In this document: positions 63,693 through 64,000 of the stretch, in pieces
Layout: every line of letters begins with the position of its first letter
Numbering within the stretch: the stretch's first letter is position 1
Source: Pythium myriotylum
Taxonomy: Eukaryota > Oomycota > Peronosporomycetes > Pythiales > Pythiaceae
Length of the DNA: 64,000 bases
Assembly: GCA_023091665.1 (NCBI GenBank)
Contig: JALJCQ010000030.1
Span: 64,501-128,500, forward strand
Direction: 5' to 3'
Notes under the pieces: model-generated
Told to the model about the DNA's origin: nothing
The model's input: the letters and a program-made list of their open reading frames with translations, nothing else
Database searches by the model: none
Translations under genes and position numbers: made by a program

Positions 63693-64000
63693 ACCGCCCC
63701 CTGGCCCAGACGAACGGAGCGCGCAGAAGTCTGGGACATCACCCAGGGATCACCGCAAAGTCTCACCCCAGATCATCGGAGTCGATCTTGGTCAACGCGT
63801 GCGCGTGGCGGTCTCGTCGACACATCATTCAATCTCGTCACGTGTGACTTGTCTCGCGCGGCTTTCCACATACTAGAGCCTTTCCACTCACGCGTGTCTG
63901 ATCTCATGTAGCGTCCTTCCCGTTGAGTGCGCCTATCCACAGCGACGACCGCGCCGTTCCACTGATCCAAGCCGATCTCACATCCGAGACATGTCCGAGT
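63693..64000 (-). mobile_element. internal end of LTR element D, cut by window edge
   Basis: Lies on the internal side of the right LTR. On the minus strand the last bases before the LTR are purine/G-rich (GGGCCAGGGGGCGGT), fitting a polypurine tract. No protein domain is visible in the 308 bp. If correct, a minus-strand element continues to the right of the window. Confidence 0.5.

Noticed and set aside
1..64000. tRNA or rRNA genes
   Set aside because: No cloverleaf-like A/B box pair or rRNA core sequence was recognised by eye; tRNAscan-SE and Infernal would be decisive.

Overview
The window reads as nuclear DNA of an oomycete, most likely a Peronosporales species of the Phytophthora type. 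The support is short GT-AG introns, closely packed genes, ankyrin proteins built on GHLxVVQWLHxNRxEGC repeats, a TKL-type kinase, and Copia, Gypsy, PIF/Harbinger and MULE-like elements of the kind common in these genomes. No tRNA, rRNA or CRISPR array was seen, and no convincing RXLR or CRN effector.

Bases 1-24856 are a gene island. It holds a partial gene (minus), a four-EF-hand/RCC1 protein (1131-6238), a Wee1-like kinase (6531-8631), two tandem ankyrin paralogues (9154-11234), a secreted kelch/EGF surface protein (11327-13954), a TKL-like protein whose catalytic Asp is Asn (14108-15595, minus), an RBBP6-like DWNN/zinc-knuckle/RING/RS protein (16067-19696, minus), a Polo-like kinase (19992-22235) and an ankyrin-TRP-like channel (22279-24856, minus). 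RBBP6 and Plk diverge from a promoter of about 295 bp. Plk and the channel converge with 43 bp between stop codons. Wee1 and Plk act on the same G2/M switch and lie about 11 kb apart.

Bases 24857-47262 are nested retroelement territory. Gypsy A (986-bp LTR at 26421) has a decayed gag and a protease ORF. That ORF is split by a young Copia element (29315-35220) with identical 202-bp LTRs and the target duplication GAAGG. Gypsy A is then fused to the remains of Gypsy C (minus). The gag of Gypsy C is interrupted by a PIF/Harbinger element (35688-38561, TAA duplication) and by a 77-bp tandem duplication. Its LTR carries an 803-bp MITE with a 9-bp target duplication. Gypsy B (minus, 41815-44767) is truncated inside the reverse transcriptase. 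A solo LTR of family A lies at 46276-47262 with an ATAA duplication.

Bases 47263-57730 contain broken host-type genes: a P-loop GTPase pseudogene with collagen-like Gly repeats, another decayed ORF, and an 899-aa ORF whose first ~60 codons come from antisense LTR sequence. They are followed by a chimeric LTR B/Gypsy B junction.

Bases 57731-64000 contain an LTR pair (family D) in inverted orientation that splits a MULE-like SWIM transposase gene. The left LTR carries an intact two-gene PIF/Harbinger element (58963-61978). The right LTR is its natural empty site, which proves the insertion to the base.
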